In this document: positions 38,956-49,944 of the stretch, piece after piece
How positions within the stretch are numbered: position 1 is the first letter of the stretch
How the letters are laid out: each line of letters opens with the position of its first letter
Assembly: GCF_001421505.1 (NCBI RefSeq)
Contig: NZ_LMKL01000006.1
Span: 310,001-374,000 of the forward strand
DNA from: Sphingomonas sp. Leaf17
Lineage (GTDB): Bacteria; Pseudomonadota; Alphaproteobacteria; Sphingomonadales; Sphingomonadaceae
DNA length: 64,000 nucleotides
Reading direction: 5' to 3'
Program-made: the position numbers and the translations under genes
Notes under the pieces: generated by a model
Database searches by the model: none
Told to the model about the DNA's origin: nothing
Seen by the model: only the letters and a program-made list of their open reading frames with translations

Positions 38956-39399
38956 CTATCCGCGCACCGTAGCGTCCAGCGTGATTACCCCGGTGGGTAC
39001 AGGACTGGCATAGCCGTAATACACCAACGCCAGCGCCCAGCCTGCAAGGCCCGCCAGCACGGCCCAGGTGACCAGCGCACCGGCCGCGCGGAGGATATTG
39101 GGGGTCTTGCCGCCCATGCCCAGCCCGTGGGCGATCCGCGCCGCCACGAACACCGCACCGATGCCCCACAACACCGTGGCCGAGCCACCCGCCAGTTCGA
39201 TGAGCGCCATCAGGATGAGCACGAACGGCGCGTATTCGATGAAGTTCGCCTGCGCGCGCATGCGGCCAAGCATCATCGCGTCGCCGCCGTCGCCGGTCAT
39301 CACCTTGGTCTGGAACCGGCCGCGCACGATTCGCATCGCGAGCCACAGGTTCAGGACGGCGGCGGCCGCCGCGATCGTCAATGTCACCGGAAGTATCAT
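38956..39399 (-). CDS. MAPEG family membrane protein
   Basis: 147 residues with four membrane helices and the MAPEG pattern: [25 protein letters not shown] (the glutathione-site RxxxNxxE) and [12 protein letters not shown]. Eukaryotic relatives use glutathione or make eicosanoids; bacterial ones are largely uncharacterised. Start ATG 39399. Divergent from rpmF. Confidence 0.88.
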   Translation of the reverse strand: MILPVTLTIAAAAAVLNLWLAMRIVRGRFQTKVMTGDGGDAMMLGRMRAQANFIEYAPFVLILMALIELAGGSATVLWGIGAVFVAARIAHGLGMGGKTPNILRAAGALVTWAVLAGLAGWALALVYYGYASPVPTGVITLDATVRG

Positions 39400-39612
39400 G
39401 CTCTTTCCCCCACCCAGCCTGCGTGTCTGCCGCCGGATATAGCCGGATTGCTTGCAACGCAGGCCGAAATCGCTATAGGCCCCTCACTTCGCGATGCGTT
39501 CGGCCGGTTCATGGCTTTTGCCGCGGCCGGCCCTCGAGTCGGTTGCGGCGGTGCCCTGATCGTTCGATCGTGTCGGTTTTCGCTATCATTCAGTTCAAGA
39601 CAAGGTGCCGCA

Positions 39613-39792
39613 ATGGCCGTCCCCAAAAGAAAGACTTCGCCCTCCAAGCGCGGCATGCGTCGTGGGCACGACACGCTGACCATCGATTCGTTTCAGGAAT
39701 GCCCGAACTGCGGCGAACTGAAGCGCCCGCATAATCTTTGCCAGTCGTGCGGCCATTACAACGGTCGGGCCGTTCTCTCGGTCGAGGGCTGA
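39613..39792 (+). CDS. rpmF: 50S ribosomal protein L32
   Basis: 59 residues. [20 protein letters not shown] and the zinc-type [22 protein letters not shown] (four Cys kept, so the zinc form) identify L32. It leads the conserved rpmF-plsX-fabH block linking ribosome and phospholipid/fatty-acid synthesis, 32 bases before plsX. Confidence 0.97.
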   Translation: MAVPKRKTSPSKRGMRRGHDTLTIDSFQECPNCGELKRPHNLCQSCGHYNGRAVLSVEG

Positions 39793-39824
39793 GGCCCGCC
39801 ACCGGTAAAGAGGACGTAACGACC

Positions 39825-40895
39825 ATGCCCGAGCGCGCCTGGATCGCCGTCGATGCGATGGGCGGGGATGACGGGCTGGCCGTCATGCTGGCCGGTGTCG
39901 CGCGTGCGCGGCATCGTTTCGACGACATGGGATTTTTCCTGGTCGGCGACGAATCGGCGATTCGCGATGGGCTGAAGGCGCATCCGAATCTGGCGCAGCA
40001 TTCGGAAATCGTCCACGCGCCCGAAGTCGTCGGATCCAGCGACAAACCGAGCCAGGCGATTCGCCGGGCCAAGGTCACGTCGATGGGCGTCGCGATCGAC
40101 CTGGTGAAGCAGAAGCGGGCGGGCGCGGCGGTATCCTCCGGGAATACCGGCGCGCTGATGGCGATGGCCAAGCTGTCGCTGCGGACGATGCCCGGTATCG
40201 ACCGGCCTGCGCTGGCGGCGTTGCTGCCGACGCTGGGCGACAACGACGTCGTCATGCTCGATCTGGGCGCCAATACCGAGTGCGACGCCCGCAACCTCGT
40301 CCAGTTCGCGGTCATGGGTGCGGCCTATGCGCGGACGACGATGGATCTCGCCTCGCCCCGCGTCGCGCTGCTGAACATCGGCAGCGAGGACATGAAGGGG
40401 ACCGATTCGATCCGCGACGCGGCGCAGGCGCTGCGCCGGGCGGATCATCTGCCGTTGAAGTTCACCGGCTTCATCGAGGGCGACCGCCTGTCGCGCGGCG
40501 ATGTCGACGTCATCGTCTGCGACGGCTTTTCCGGCAACATCGCGCTGAAGACCGCCGAGGGTACCGCGCGGTTCGTCGCCGACCTGCTGAAACGCGCGTT
40601 TCGCAGTTCGGTGCGCTCGAAGATCGGCTTCCTGATCTCCAAGCCGGCGACGCAGTTGCTGCGCGAGCATCTCGACCCCAACAACCACAATGGCGCGGTT
40701 TTCCTGGGTCTCAACGGGCTGGTGCTGAAAAGCCATGGCAGCGCGAACGAGCGCGGCGTGGCCACCGCGATCGGGGCGGCGGCCAAGATGGTCCGCGACG
40801 ACCTGACCCGCCGGATTCTGGACGATCTGGGCAGCGTCGAGTCGCGGATGCCCGCGCCCACGCCGTCTCCGCGATCGACGGCGGACGCCGCATGA
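39825..40895 (+). CDS. plsX: Phosphate acyltransferase PlsX
   Basis: 356 residues. [60 protein letters not shown] and [20 protein letters not shown] are family blocks. It converts acyl-ACP to acyl-phosphate for phosphatidic acid synthesis, at the membrane face. ATG 39825 chosen as matching known N-termini; the frame extends upstream into rpmF. Its TGA overlaps the fabH ATG (ATGA). Confidence 0.97.
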   Translation: MPERAWIAVDAMGGDDGLAVMLAGVARARHRFDDMGFFLVGDESAIRDGLKAHPNLAQHSEIVHAPEVVGSSDKPSQAIRRAKVTSMGVAIDLVKQKRAGAAVSSGNTGALMAMAKLSLRTMPGIDRPALAALLPTLGDNDVVMLDLGANTECDARNLVQFAVMGAAYARTTMDLASPRVALLNIGSEDMKGTDSIRDAAQALRRADHLPLKFTGFIEGDRLSRGDVDVIVCDGFSGNIALKTAEGTARFVADLLKRAFRSSVRSKIGFLISKPATQLLREHLDPNNHNGAVFLGLNGLVLKSHGSANERGVATAIGAAAKMVRDDLTRRILDDLGSVESRMPAPTPSPRSTADAA

Positions 40896-41860
40896 TCCGA
40901 TCGGTGATCCTCGGCACGGGATCGGCCCTGCCCGCCAGCCGCGTGTCGAACGCGCAACTGGCCGAGCGGGTCGACACGTCCGACGACTGGATCGTCGAGC
41001 GCACCGGCATCCGCTTCCGCCACATCGCGGGCGACGGCGAGACGACCGCGACGCTGGCCGCCGACGCCGCCCGCGCGGCGATCGCCGCCGCCGGGATCGA
41101 CGCCGGCGATATCGACCTGATCGTGCTGGCGACCGCGACGCCGGACCAGACCTTCCCGGCGACCGCGACCAAGGTGCAGGCGATGCTGGGCATCAACGAC
41201 TGCGTGGCGTTCGACGTGGCGGCGGTGTGTTCCGGCTTCCTGTACGCGGTACAGGTCGTCGACAGCATGATCCGGTCGGGCGTGGCGAAACGCGCGCTGG
41301 TGATCGGTGCGGAGACGTTCAGCCGGATCCTCGACTGGGAGGATCGCACGACCTGCGTCCTGTTCGGCGATGGCGCGGGTGCGATCGTGCTCGCCGCGCA
41401 GGACAGCGCCGACGCCGACGGGCGCGGCATATTGGCGACCCGGCTGCACGCCGACGGCCGCCACAACGACCTGTTGTACGTCGATGGCGGACCGTCGACC
41501 ACCGGTACGGTCGGCAAGCTGCGGATGAAGGGGCGGGAGGTGTTTCGCCACGCCGTCGTCAATCTGGCGTCGGTGATGACCGAGACGCTGGCGCTGGCCG
41601 GGCTGACCAGCGACGATGTCGACTGGGTCGTGCCGCATCAGGCCAACGCCCGCATCCTGGATGCGACGGCGCGCAAGCTGGGCCTGGCGCCGGAAAAGGT
41701 CGTCGTCACCGTCGACATTCACGCCAACACCTCGGCCGCATCGGTGCCGCTGGCGCTCGACGTAGCGGTGCGCGACGGGCGCGTGAAACAGGGCGATATC
41801 GTCGTGCTGGAGGCGATGGGCGGCGGCTTTACCTGGGGTGCCGCAATCGTCCGGTTCTGA
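40892..41860 (+). CDS. fabH: Beta-ketoacyl-ACP synthase III
   Basis: 322 residues of the thiolase fold. The catalytic triad is intact: Cys113 ([10 protein letters not shown]), His249 (VPHQANARI) and Asn279 (HANTSAAS). Starts fatty-acid synthesis by condensing acetyl-CoA with malonyl-ACP. Translationally coupled to plsX. Followed by a palindrome and then ihfA. Confidence 0.97.
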   Translation: MIRSVILGTGSALPASRVSNAQLAERVDTSDDWIVERTGIRFRHIAGDGETTATLAADAARAAIAAAGIDAGDIDLIVLATATPDQTFPATATKVQAMLGINDCVAFDVAAVCSGFLYAVQVVDSMIRSGVAKRALVIGAETFSRILDWEDRTTCVLFGDGAGAIVLAAQDSADADGRGILATRLHADGRHNDLLYVDGGPSTTGTVGKLRMKGREVFRHAVVNLASVMTETLALAGLTSDDVDWVVPHQANARILDATARKLGLAPEKVVVTVDIHANTSAASVPLALDVAVRDGRVKQGDIVVLEAMGGGFTWGAAIVRF

Positions 41861-41877
41861 TGCACCCCGGTCGACCC

Positions 41878-41911
41878 GACGGGATGACAAACATCTTTCA
41901 GTCATCCCGTC
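41878..41911. repeat. REP-like palindrome between fabH and ihfA
   Basis: GACGGGATGAC (41878-41888) and GTCATCCCGTC (41901-41911) form an 11-base perfect stem with a 12-base loop. It shares GTCATCCCG with the element at 11368. Being within a co-directional block, it could partly terminate or stabilise the fabH message. Confidence 0.8.
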
Positions 41912-41955
41912 TCGGGTGTAAGCCATAGGCTGTAAGGCTCGGGGGAGTGGACGGA

Positions 41956-42267
41956 ATGGATATGACGACGGAGCCTGCGGGAACCTTGACCCGCGCTGAT
42001 CTGGCCGATGCGCTGCACCGCGAGATAGGATTGTCGCGCGCGGATTCGGGCAGCATCGTCGAACATATTCTGGCCGAAATGTGCGGCGCCCTGTCGCGCG
42101 GCGAGAACGTCAAGATTTCCGGCTTCGGCACGTTTGTACTGCGCGACAAGGGCGAGCGCGTCGGCCGCAATCCCAAGACCGGGGTCGAGGTGCCGATCGC
42201 CCCGCGCCGCGTGCTGACGTTCCGCGCCAGCCAGATGATGCGCGACCGCATCGTCGCGGCCGGATAG
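41956..42267 (+). CDS. ihfA: Integration host factor, alpha subunit
   Basis: 103 residues of the HU/IHF family: [54 protein letters not shown] (the DNA-intercalating arm with RNPKTG) and [17 protein letters not shown]. The alpha assignment rests on synteny (fabH-ihfA-merR is conserved in alphaproteobacteria) and sequence. It bends DNA in replication, recombination and regulation. GGGGGAG lies eight bases before ATG 41956; ATG 41962 is an alternative. Confidence 0.93.
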   Translation: MDMTTEPAGTLTRADLADALHREIGLSRADSGSIVEHILAEMCGALSRGENVKISGFGTFVLRDKGERVGRNPKTGVEVPIAPRRVLTFRASQMMRDRIVAAG

Positions 42268-42275
42268 CCCTAGGC

Positions 42276-42614
42276 ATGGCGGCCGGTACGTCCAAGGCGG
42301 CGGGTGCATTTCGGACGATCGGCGAACTGTCGCGCGAAACCGGCCTGCCGCAGCATATCCTGCGGTACTGGGAAACGCGCTTTCCCCAGTTGCGCCCCAT
42401 GCAGCGCGCGGGCAACCGCCGCTATTACCGGCCGGAGGATACCGCGCTGGTCCGGCGGATCGACGGCCTGCTCAACCGCGACGGCTATACCATTCGCGGC
42501 GTTCAGCAACTGCTGGAACGCGAAGACGGGCGCGCCGCCGCGGCATCCCCCATGGACGCGCTGCGCGCGATCCGCGACCTGCTGGCCGGTGCGCTGGTCG
42601 AGGATGGGCGGTAG
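42276..42614 (+). CDS. MerR family transcriptional regulator
   Basis: 112 residues. FRTIGELSRETGLPQHILRYWETRFPQLRPMQRAGNRRYYRPEDTALVRRIDGLL is the MerR winged HTH, of the MlrA/CarA-like subtype with RYWE and RRYY. The C-terminal region is short and Ala-rich with no effector domain or metal Cys. Regularly found after ihfA in alphaproteobacteria; target unknown. ATG 42276, eight bases after the ihfA stop. Confidence 0.9.
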   Translation: MAAGTSKAAGAFRTIGELSRETGLPQHILRYWETRFPQLRPMQRAGNRRYYRPEDTALVRRIDGLLNRDGYTIRGVQQLLEREDGRAAAASPMDALRAIRDLLAGALVEDGR

Positions 42615-42679
42615 GGTTTAGGATTGGCTGGGGGGGCACGCCCCGCGCTACCCTGCCGGTTGTATGTCGACACCGCACT

Positions 42680-42757
42680 CCGTCATTGCAAGCACAGCGA
42701 AGCAACTCGGGGTCGCCCGTTACGCGCTGGATTGCCTCGCCGTGCTCGCAATGACGG
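42680..42757. repeat. REP-like inverted repeat (CGTCATTGC type)
   Basis: 28-base arms 42680-42707 and 42730-42757 match as inverted repeats at 23 of 28 positions (CCGTCATTGC-AGCAC-GCGA-GCAA). Lies between the convergent merR and prfC genes. The CCGTCATTGC core is shared with 49109-49143, so they are two members of one dispersed family. Confidence 0.8.
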
Positions 42758-42773
42758 GGGTGGCAAATACCCC

Positions 42774-44342
<1,569 letters not shown>

Positions 44343-44438
44343 GACTTCAGCTTTCGACACGGCTCACGCCGTCGGCCCGGACGCATGGCCGGACCCTTGC
44401 AACAGGGTGACGCTCCGGCCGGGGCCGGACAGGACAGG

Positions 44439-45326
44439 CTAGGGTTCCTCGACCAGCGCGACGCGCAGGCCGATCGTTTTCGTGTCACCCGGCGCGACGG
44501 TGAAGATACCGGGCTTGTCGGCATAGTCGCCGGCGAAATCGGCCGGATCGGCGATGCCGTGCCATGGCTCGACACAGACATAGGCGGCACCCGGAATGGT
44601 CCAGATGCCGAGCTTCGGCGTGTCGGGAAAGGTGATCCGCAGCTGCGGGCCGTCGCTGGCGCCATAGGTGACCGCGTCGGAGGCGACCGGATCCCAGACC
44701 AGCGCGTCGTCGGTGAACAGGGCGTCGGCCAAGTGCAGCGTCCGCCCATCGAGCGGCGACGGGCGCGTGTCCGCGCCGATGAAGCCGTCCTTGGTCACTT
44801 CGCTCAAGCGCACCGGTTCGTCGGCGTCGAAGACGATGCGGTGGTCGGCGCGAGGGCGTCCGTACGGCAGCGGCCAGGCGAAGGCGGGATGGAAGCCGAA
44901 CTGCGCGGGCATCGGCAAATCGCCGCGATTGGCGATGACGACGTCGATCGCCAGCGTAGCCGCCTCGATCCGGTAGGTCACGTCGAGGACGAACGCGAAG
45001 GGGTAGGCCTCGCGGGTTTCCGCATCCGCCTCCAGCCGGAAGGTGACGCGGTCGGCGGCGTTCGCCACCATGTCGAAGCTGCGGTTGCGCGCGAAACCGT
45101 GCTTGGGCATCGGATAGCCTGTGCCGTCGATGCGGATCGCGTCGCCGTGCACGCGGCCGATGACCGGGAACAGCAACGGCGCGTGGCGCGACCAGAAGGC
45201 GGGATCCGCATCGGTCATCAACTCGCGACCAGCCGCGTCGCGCAGGTGCGTCAGCTCCGCGCCGAACGGGTTGATCACGGCGGACAGCCGGTTGCTGGCG
45301 ATGGTGACTAGGGTGGCGTCGGTCAT
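44439..45326 (-). CDS. Aldose 1-epimerase family protein
   Basis: 295 residues of the galactose-mutarotase fold. NRLSAVINPFGAELTHLRDAAGRELM, FPVIGRVHGDAIRIDGTGYPMPKHGFARNRSF (catalytic His in KHGFAR) and FGFHPAFAWPL (second His) identify the family; the sequence resembles the LacX/YeaD-type subgroup more than classical GalM. It interconverts sugar anomers; the substrate is not clear. ATG 45326 taken because upstream codons lack homology. Confidence 0.9.
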   Translation of the reverse strand: MTDATLVTIASNRLSAVINPFGAELTHLRDAAGRELMTDADPAFWSRHAPLLFPVIGRVHGDAIRIDGTGYPMPKHGFARNRSFDMVANAADRVTFRLEADAETREAYPFAFVLDVTYRIEAATLAIDVVIANRGDLPMPAQFGFHPAFAWPLPYGRPRADHRIVFDADEPVRLSEVTKDGFIGADTRPSPLDGRTLHLADALFTDDALVWDPVASDAVTYGASDGPQLRITFPDTPKLGIWTIPGAAYVCVEPWHGIADPADFAGDYADKPGIFTVAPGDTKTIGLRVALVEEP

Positions 45327-45440
45327 GCGCCGGCCATACCCGCTCGGGCGGGGGCAAGTCGAGGGCGGGTGTTGCGGCTCTGCGGTCAACGCGTCTTCGT
45401 CCCTCGCGCGCAGGCGAGAGTGACGGGCATCTGGTTTTCT

Positions 45441-45545
45441 GTTCCCCGGCGAAGGCCGGGGTCCAGTCGGGCGCGACGGTGTAACGGCGGGTATCGCGCC
45501 GTCGCGCTCGCCTTCCCGACTGGACCCCGGCCTTCGCCGGGGAAC
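45441..45545. repeat. Long nested inverted repeat between galM-like gene and pheT
   Basis: Outer arms of 31 bases are exact complements (45441-45471 and 45515-45545, starting GTTCCCCGGCGAAGGCCGGG). Each arm is itself a hairpin (CCCCGGC-GAAG-GCCGGGG). Inside, GCGCGACGG (45471-45479) pairs with CCGTCGCGC (45499-45507). The whole 105-base element can form a large cruciform. Same type as dispersed sphingomonad intergenic repeats; just after the pheT stop. Confidence 0.92.
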
Positions 45546-45554
45546 AGGGGGAGC

Positions 45555-47921
45555 CTAGCCCCGCAACACCGCGCCCTGCTTCGCCGCCGCGATGACCACC
45601 TTGTCGGCGATCGCCTTCAGCTGGTCGTCGGTGAAACTGGCGCCGGTGGGTTGCAGGATGATTTCGACCGCGACCGACTGGTGACCGGGTTCGACGCCAG
45701 TGCCGGCGAACACGTCGAAGACGCGGGCGGCGACGATCGCCGCCTTGTCGGCACCGCGCACTGCACGGACCAGCGTTTCGGCCGGCAGCGTGGTCGGTAC
45801 CAAAAAGGCGAAGTCGCGGCGGACGGCCTGAAGCGCGGGTGGCGCATAGGCCGGGCGCATGAAGCCGGTCGAGCCGCGCCTGGCCGGCAGCGCGTCGAGA
45901 TAGAGTTCGACACCGGCGACCGCGCCATCAAGGTCGAACGCCTTGAGGACCCTGGGGTGGATCATGCCGAACGCGGCGAGCACGGTCTTCGGCCCCAGCC
46001 GCAGCGTGCCGGACTGGCCGGGATGCCAGGCGGCCCCTGCCTCCCCCATCACCGCCAGATTGTCGACCGGCGCGCCGGCGGCGGCGAGCAGGGCCAGCGC
46101 CTCGGCCTTGGCGTCATAGGCGTCGAAGGCGGTCGCCTTGCCGGCCCGCCAGCCGCGCGGGCGCTTCTCGCCGGCCAGGATCACGCCCAGCGTCGGGCGC
46201 TCTGCATCGGCCAGATAGCGGCGGCCAAGCTCGAACAGGCGGATCGCGCCCGCCCCGCGCTTCAGGTTGCGCTCGGTCGCGGCCAGCAGGCCGGGGAGCA
46301 ACGACGGGCGCATGACCTTCAGGTCTTCGCTGATCGGGTTGGCCAGCGTCCATGCGCCGCCGCCGAACACGTCGGCTTGGGGCCGTGACAGGAAGCTCCA
46401 CGTCACCGCCTCGTTCAGCCCGCGCGCGGCGGCCGCACGGCGGACGCGGCGTTCGAGCAGCTGGTCGGGCGTCGCGGTCGGGCGGGCGACGCCGGGTGCG
46501 CGCGGCAACGGCACGGGCAGGACCGCGTCGATCCCCTCGATCCGGATCACCTCCTCAACGATGTCGGCGCTGCCGTCGATATCGCGCCGCCAGCTGGGCA
46601 CGCCGACCCGCCAGTCGTCGCCGACCGTGAAGCCGAGTGACTCCAGAATCGCCTTTTGCCGCTCAGGGGCCACCACAAGCCCGCCGAGGGTTTCGGCATG
46701 GTGAGGATCGTAATCGACGAAGTGGACGGCCTGTGGGGCTTCTCCGGCGGTTTTTGCGACACTCGGGGTGCCGCCACACAGTGCGACCACCACGCCGGTC
46801 GCGATGGCGAGGCCGTCGGCAAGGAAGGCGGGGTCGACGCCGCGCTCGAACCGGGTGCGCGCGTCGCTGGTCAGCGTCAGCGCCTGGCCGGTGCGGGCGA
46901 TGTGGTCGGGATCGAAATAGGCGCACTCGATCAGCACGTCGGTCGTGTCCGCCGACACGCCAGAATGCTCGCCGCCCATGATGCCGCCGATGTCGTGCAC
47001 GGCCACATCATCGGCGATGACCGTCATCGTGTCGGCCAGCGTGTAGGTCCGGCCGTTGAGCGCGACGACCTGTTCGCCCGCCACCGCCTTGCGCGCGACG
47101 AGGCCGCCCGACAGCTTCGCCATGTCATAGACGTGCAGCGGACGGCCGAGGTCGAACATGATGTAGTTGGTGATGTCGACCAAAGTCGAAATCGGCTTCT
47201 GGCCGATCGCGATCAGGCGGCGGCGCAGCCAGTCGGGCGATTCGCCGTTGGTGACGCCGCGCACGGTCTGCGCGAAGAAGGCGGGGCAGCCGGCGGGGTC
47301 GAGCGTCGCGATGTCGGGCGCCGGGCCTTCGCCGGCGATCACGGGCACGGTGATCGGCAGGAGTGTGCCGAGACCGGCGGCGGCAAGATCGCGGGCGATG
47401 CCGCGCACGCCCATGCAGTCCTGACGGTTCGGCGTGATGCTCACGTCGATGACCGGATCGTTCAGCCCGGCATAGTCGGGATAGGGCGTGCCGACGGGGG
47501 CGTCGGCGGGCAGTTCGATAATCCCGTCATGATCCTCGCCCAGTTGCAGTTCACGCGTCGAACACATCATGCCGTTGGATTCGACGCCGCGGATCGCCGC
47601 GACCTTCAGCGTCACGTCGAGGCCGGGAACGTAGGCCCCCGGCGCACCGAACACGCCGACCATTCCTGCGCGGGCGTTGGGCGCGCCGCAGACGACCTGA
47701 AGCGGACCGTTTCCGGCGTCGACCGACAGCACCTGCAGCTTGTCGGCCTGCGGGTGGCGTTCGGCGCTCAGCACCTTCGCGACGCGGAATGCCGACAGTT
47801 TCTCGCCGGGATTCTCGACGCCCTCGACCTCCAGGCCGATGCGGGTCAACCCTTCCACGATCTGGTCGAGCGTGGCGTCGGTGTCGAGATGCTCGCGGAG
47901 CCAGCCGATGGTGAACTTCAT
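45555..47921 (-). CDS. pheT: Phenylalanyl-tRNA synthetase, beta subunit
   Basis: 788 residues. N-terminal [34 protein letters not shown], a tRNA-binding OB domain at ~40-150 ([24 protein letters not shown]), B3/B4 editing domain at ~210-390 ([24 protein letters not shown]), B5 at ~400-470 and a C-terminal anticodon-binding FDX-ACB domain ([22 protein letters not shown]). Charges tRNA-Phe with PheS. ATG overlaps the pheS TGA by four bases. Confidence 0.98.
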   Translation of the reverse strand: MKFTIGWLREHLDTDATLDQIVEGLTRIGLEVEGVENPGEKLSAFRVAKVLSAERHPQADKLQVLSVDAGNGPLQVVCGAPNARAGMVGVFGAPGAYVPGLDVTLKVAAIRGVESNGMMCSTRELQLGEDHDGIIELPADAPVGTPYPDYAGLNDPVIDVSITPNRQDCMGVRGIARDLAAAGLGTLLPITVPVIAGEGPAPDIATLDPAGCPAFFAQTVRGVTNGESPDWLRRRLIAIGQKPISTLVDITNYIMFDLGRPLHVYDMAKLSGGLVARKAVAGEQVVALNGRTYTLADTMTVIADDVAVHDIGGIMGGEHSGVSADTTDVLIECAYFDPDHIARTGQALTLTSDARTRFERGVDPAFLADGLAIATGVVVALCGGTPSVAKTAGEAPQAVHFVDYDPHHAETLGGLVVAPERQKAILESLGFTVGDDWRVGVPSWRRDIDGSADIVEEVIRIEGIDAVLPVPLPRAPGVARPTATPDQLLERRVRRAAAARGLNEAVTWSFLSRPQADVFGGGAWTLANPISEDLKVMRPSLLPGLLAATERNLKRGAGAIRLFELGRRYLADAERPTLGVILAGEKRPRGWRAGKATAFDAYDAKAEALALLAAAGAPVDNLAVMGEAGAAWHPGQSGTLRLGPKTVLAAFGMIHPRVLKAFDLDGAVAGVELYLDALPARRGSTGFMRPAYAPPALQAVRRDFAFLVPTTLPAETLVRAVRGADKAAIVAARVFDVFAGTGVEPGHQSVAVEIILQPTGASFTDDQLKAIADKVVIAAAKQGAVLRG

Positions 47922-49036
47922 GCGCCGACTCCTCCGGACAGCGTGGGGACGTCGAGCGCGGAAAAGCCGTAATGCTTCAGCCAGCGGATATCGCCGTCGA
48001 AGAAGGCGCGCAGATCGTCCATGCCGTATTTCAGCATCGCCAGACGGTCGATGCCGCAGCCGAACGCGAAGCCCTGATATTCGGCCGGATCAAGGCCGCA
48101 CGCGGCGATGACCTTCGGGTGGACCATGCCCGAGCCGAGCACCTCCATCCAGCCGCCACCGTCCGAATCGGGGCCACCGCCGATGACGCGCTTGCCCTTG
48201 ACCATGGTGTAGCCGACATCGACCTCCGCCGAGGGTTCGGTGAAGGGGAAATAGCTCGGGCGCAGGCGCAGCGTGATGTCGTCGCGCTCGAAGAACGCCT
48301 TCAGGAAGGTTTCGAGCGTCCATTTCAGATGGCCGAGCGTGATGCCCTTGTCGATCACCAGGCCCTCGACCTGATGGAACATCGGCGTGTGGGTGGCGTC
48401 GCTGTCGGAGCGATAGGTGCGGCCCGGCGCGATGATGCGGATCGGCGGCTTCTGCGTCAGCATCGTGCGGATCTGCACGGGCGACGTGTGCGTGCGCAGC
48501 AACATCTTGCGCGCCACGCCATCGGCATAGCTGCCGTCGCCGTCCGGCTGCGGCTCGCAGTAAAATGTATCGTGCATCGCCCGGGCCGGGTGGCTTTCGG
48601 GAATGTTCAATGCGGTGAAGTTATGCCAGTCGTCCTCGATCTCCGGCCCCGTCGCGACCGCGAAGCCCAAGTCGGCGAAGATTTCCGCCAGTTCGTCCAT
48701 CACCTGCGACACCGGGTGGATCGTGCCCACCAGCGCCGGCTCGACCGGCAGCGTCATGTCGAGCGTTTCGCTGGCGAGGCGCGCGTCGAGGTCGGCGCGT
48801 TCCAGCTCGGCCTTGCGCGTGGCGATCGCGCTGGCGACGGTCTCGCGCAGCGCCTGGATCCGCGGCCCCTGCACCTGCCGCTCGTCGGGCGACATCTTGC
48901 CGAGCGTCTTGAGCAACTGGGTGATGCGCCCCTGCTTGCCGAGCGCGTCGACCCGCACCGTGTCGAGCGCGTCGAGACTGGCCGAGGCGGCGATGGCCGC
49001 GAGCATGTGGTCGCGCATGGTATCGAGTTCGGTCAT
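47918..49036 (-). CDS. pheS: Phenylalanyl-tRNA synthetase, alpha subunit
   Basis: 372 residues. N-terminal coiled coil (~1-90), then class II catalytic core: [68 protein letters not shown] (motif 2 area) and [18 protein letters not shown] (motif 3 Arg). First of the pheST pair on the minus strand. rpmI-rplT, often contiguous with it, lies 10 kb away on the plus strand. Confidence 0.98.
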   Translation of the reverse strand: MTELDTMRDHMLAAIAASASLDALDTVRVDALGKQGRITQLLKTLGKMSPDERQVQGPRIQALRETVASAIATRKAELERADLDARLASETLDMTLPVEPALVGTIHPVSQVMDELAEIFADLGFAVATGPEIEDDWHNFTALNIPESHPARAMHDTFYCEPQPDGDGSYADGVARKMLLRTHTSPVQIRTMLTQKPPIRIIAPGRTYRSDSDATHTPMFHQVEGLVIDKGITLGHLKWTLETFLKAFFERDDITLRLRPSYFPFTEPSAEVDVGYTMVKGKRVIGGGPDSDGGGWMEVLGSGMVHPKVIAACGLDPAEYQGFAFGCGIDRLAMLKYGMDDLRAFFDGDIRWLKHYGFSALDVPTLSGGVGA

Positions 49037-49108
49037 GGAGTCCGTTTTCCTGATCAGGCGATGGCCTGTAGGGCCTTGCGCGGCGTGTGCAAAGTCGGGC
49101 GGCGCGCG

Positions 49109-49143
49109 CCCGTCATTGCCAGCGCACGCGAAGCAATGACGGG
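49109..49143. repeat. REP-like palindrome upstream of pheS
   Basis: CCCGTCATTGC (49109-49119) and GCAATGACGGG (49133-49143) are exact complements with a 13-base loop. Shares the core with 42680-42757. Lies between the MBL hydrolase stop and the pheS start. Confidence 0.8.
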
Positions 49144-49164
49144 AGGTGGGGGCGGGCTGCCCGC

Positions 49165-49866
49165 CTACGCCGCGAGCGCGCGGTCGCTGACGAACATGTT
49201 GTGCTGGCGTTCGTGGGCGAAGGTGCTGGCGGGGCCGTGGCCGGGGATGAAGGTGGTGGCGTCGCCCATCGGCCAGAGCTTGGTCAGGACCGACGCGATC
49301 AGATCCTGATGATTGCTCAACGGAAAGTCGGTGCGGCCGACCGATCCCTGGAACAGCACGTCGCCGACCAGCGCGAGGTTCGAGGGCGGATGGTGGAACA
49401 CGACATGGCCCGGCGTGTGGCCGGGCGTCTCGTACACGTCGAGGGTCAGGTCGCCGACCTGCACGGTGTCACCCTCGACCAGCCAGCGGTCGGGTTCGAA
49501 CACGACGCCGCGAATGCCGTAGTTGCGACCATCCTCGTCCAGCCGCGCAAGCCAGAAACGGTCCGCCTCGTTCGGGCCGACGATCGGCACGCCCAGTTCC
49601 TCGGCCAGCGGCTTGGCCTCGCCCGCATGGTCGATATGACCGTGGGTCAGCAACACCTGTTCGACGGTGACGCCGGCCTGCGCGATGGCGGCGCGGATTT
49701 TGGGTAGGTCGCCGCCGGGGTCGATCACCGCCGCCTTCATCGTCGCGGTGCACCAGATGACGGTGCAATTCTGCTGCAACGGGGTGACGGGCACGATCAT
49801 GACGCGCAGCGGTGGGTTCTGGGGCGGTGGGTTCTGGGGCGGGGGATTCTGGGGAGGATTGGCCAT
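49165..49866 (-). CDS. MBL-fold hydrolase, glyoxalase II-like
   Basis: 233 residues. The zinc motif THGHIDHAG has His75, His77, Asp79 and His80; [18 protein letters not shown] and FIPGHGP supply the other ligands. The sequence is closest to YcbL-type glyoxalase II-like enzymes. The first ~20 residues are a Pro/Asn/Gln repeat (three copies of NPPPQ) encoded by an imperfect 15-base tandem repeat at 49811-49857; translation may instead begin at Met23 (ATG 49800), which fits family N-termini. Confidence 0.88.
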   Translation of the reverse strand: MANPPQNPPPQNPPPQNPPLRVMIVPVTPLQQNCTVIWCTATMKAAVIDPGGDLPKIRAAIAQAGVTVEQVLLTHGHIDHAGEAKPLAEELGVPIVGPNEADRFWLARLDEDGRNYGIRGVVFEPDRWLVEGDTVQVGDLTLDVYETPGHTPGHVVFHHPPSNLALVGDVLFQGSVGRTDFPLSNHQDLIASVLTKLWPMGDATTFIPGHGPASTFAHERQHNMFVSDRALAA

Positions 49867-49944
49867 CCCCCGGAAATAGGCGGCATCGACGTGTCCGGCA
49901 ATCTCCGCTTGCCCCGAAGCGCAAAGGTCGCGATTTCGGCACGG

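Noticed and set aside
49811..49857. Tandem 15-base repeat as a minisatellite or regulatory array
   Set aside because: Only about three imperfect units; best explained as the Pro/Asn/Gln repeat at the N-terminus of the MBL protein or its 5' leader.
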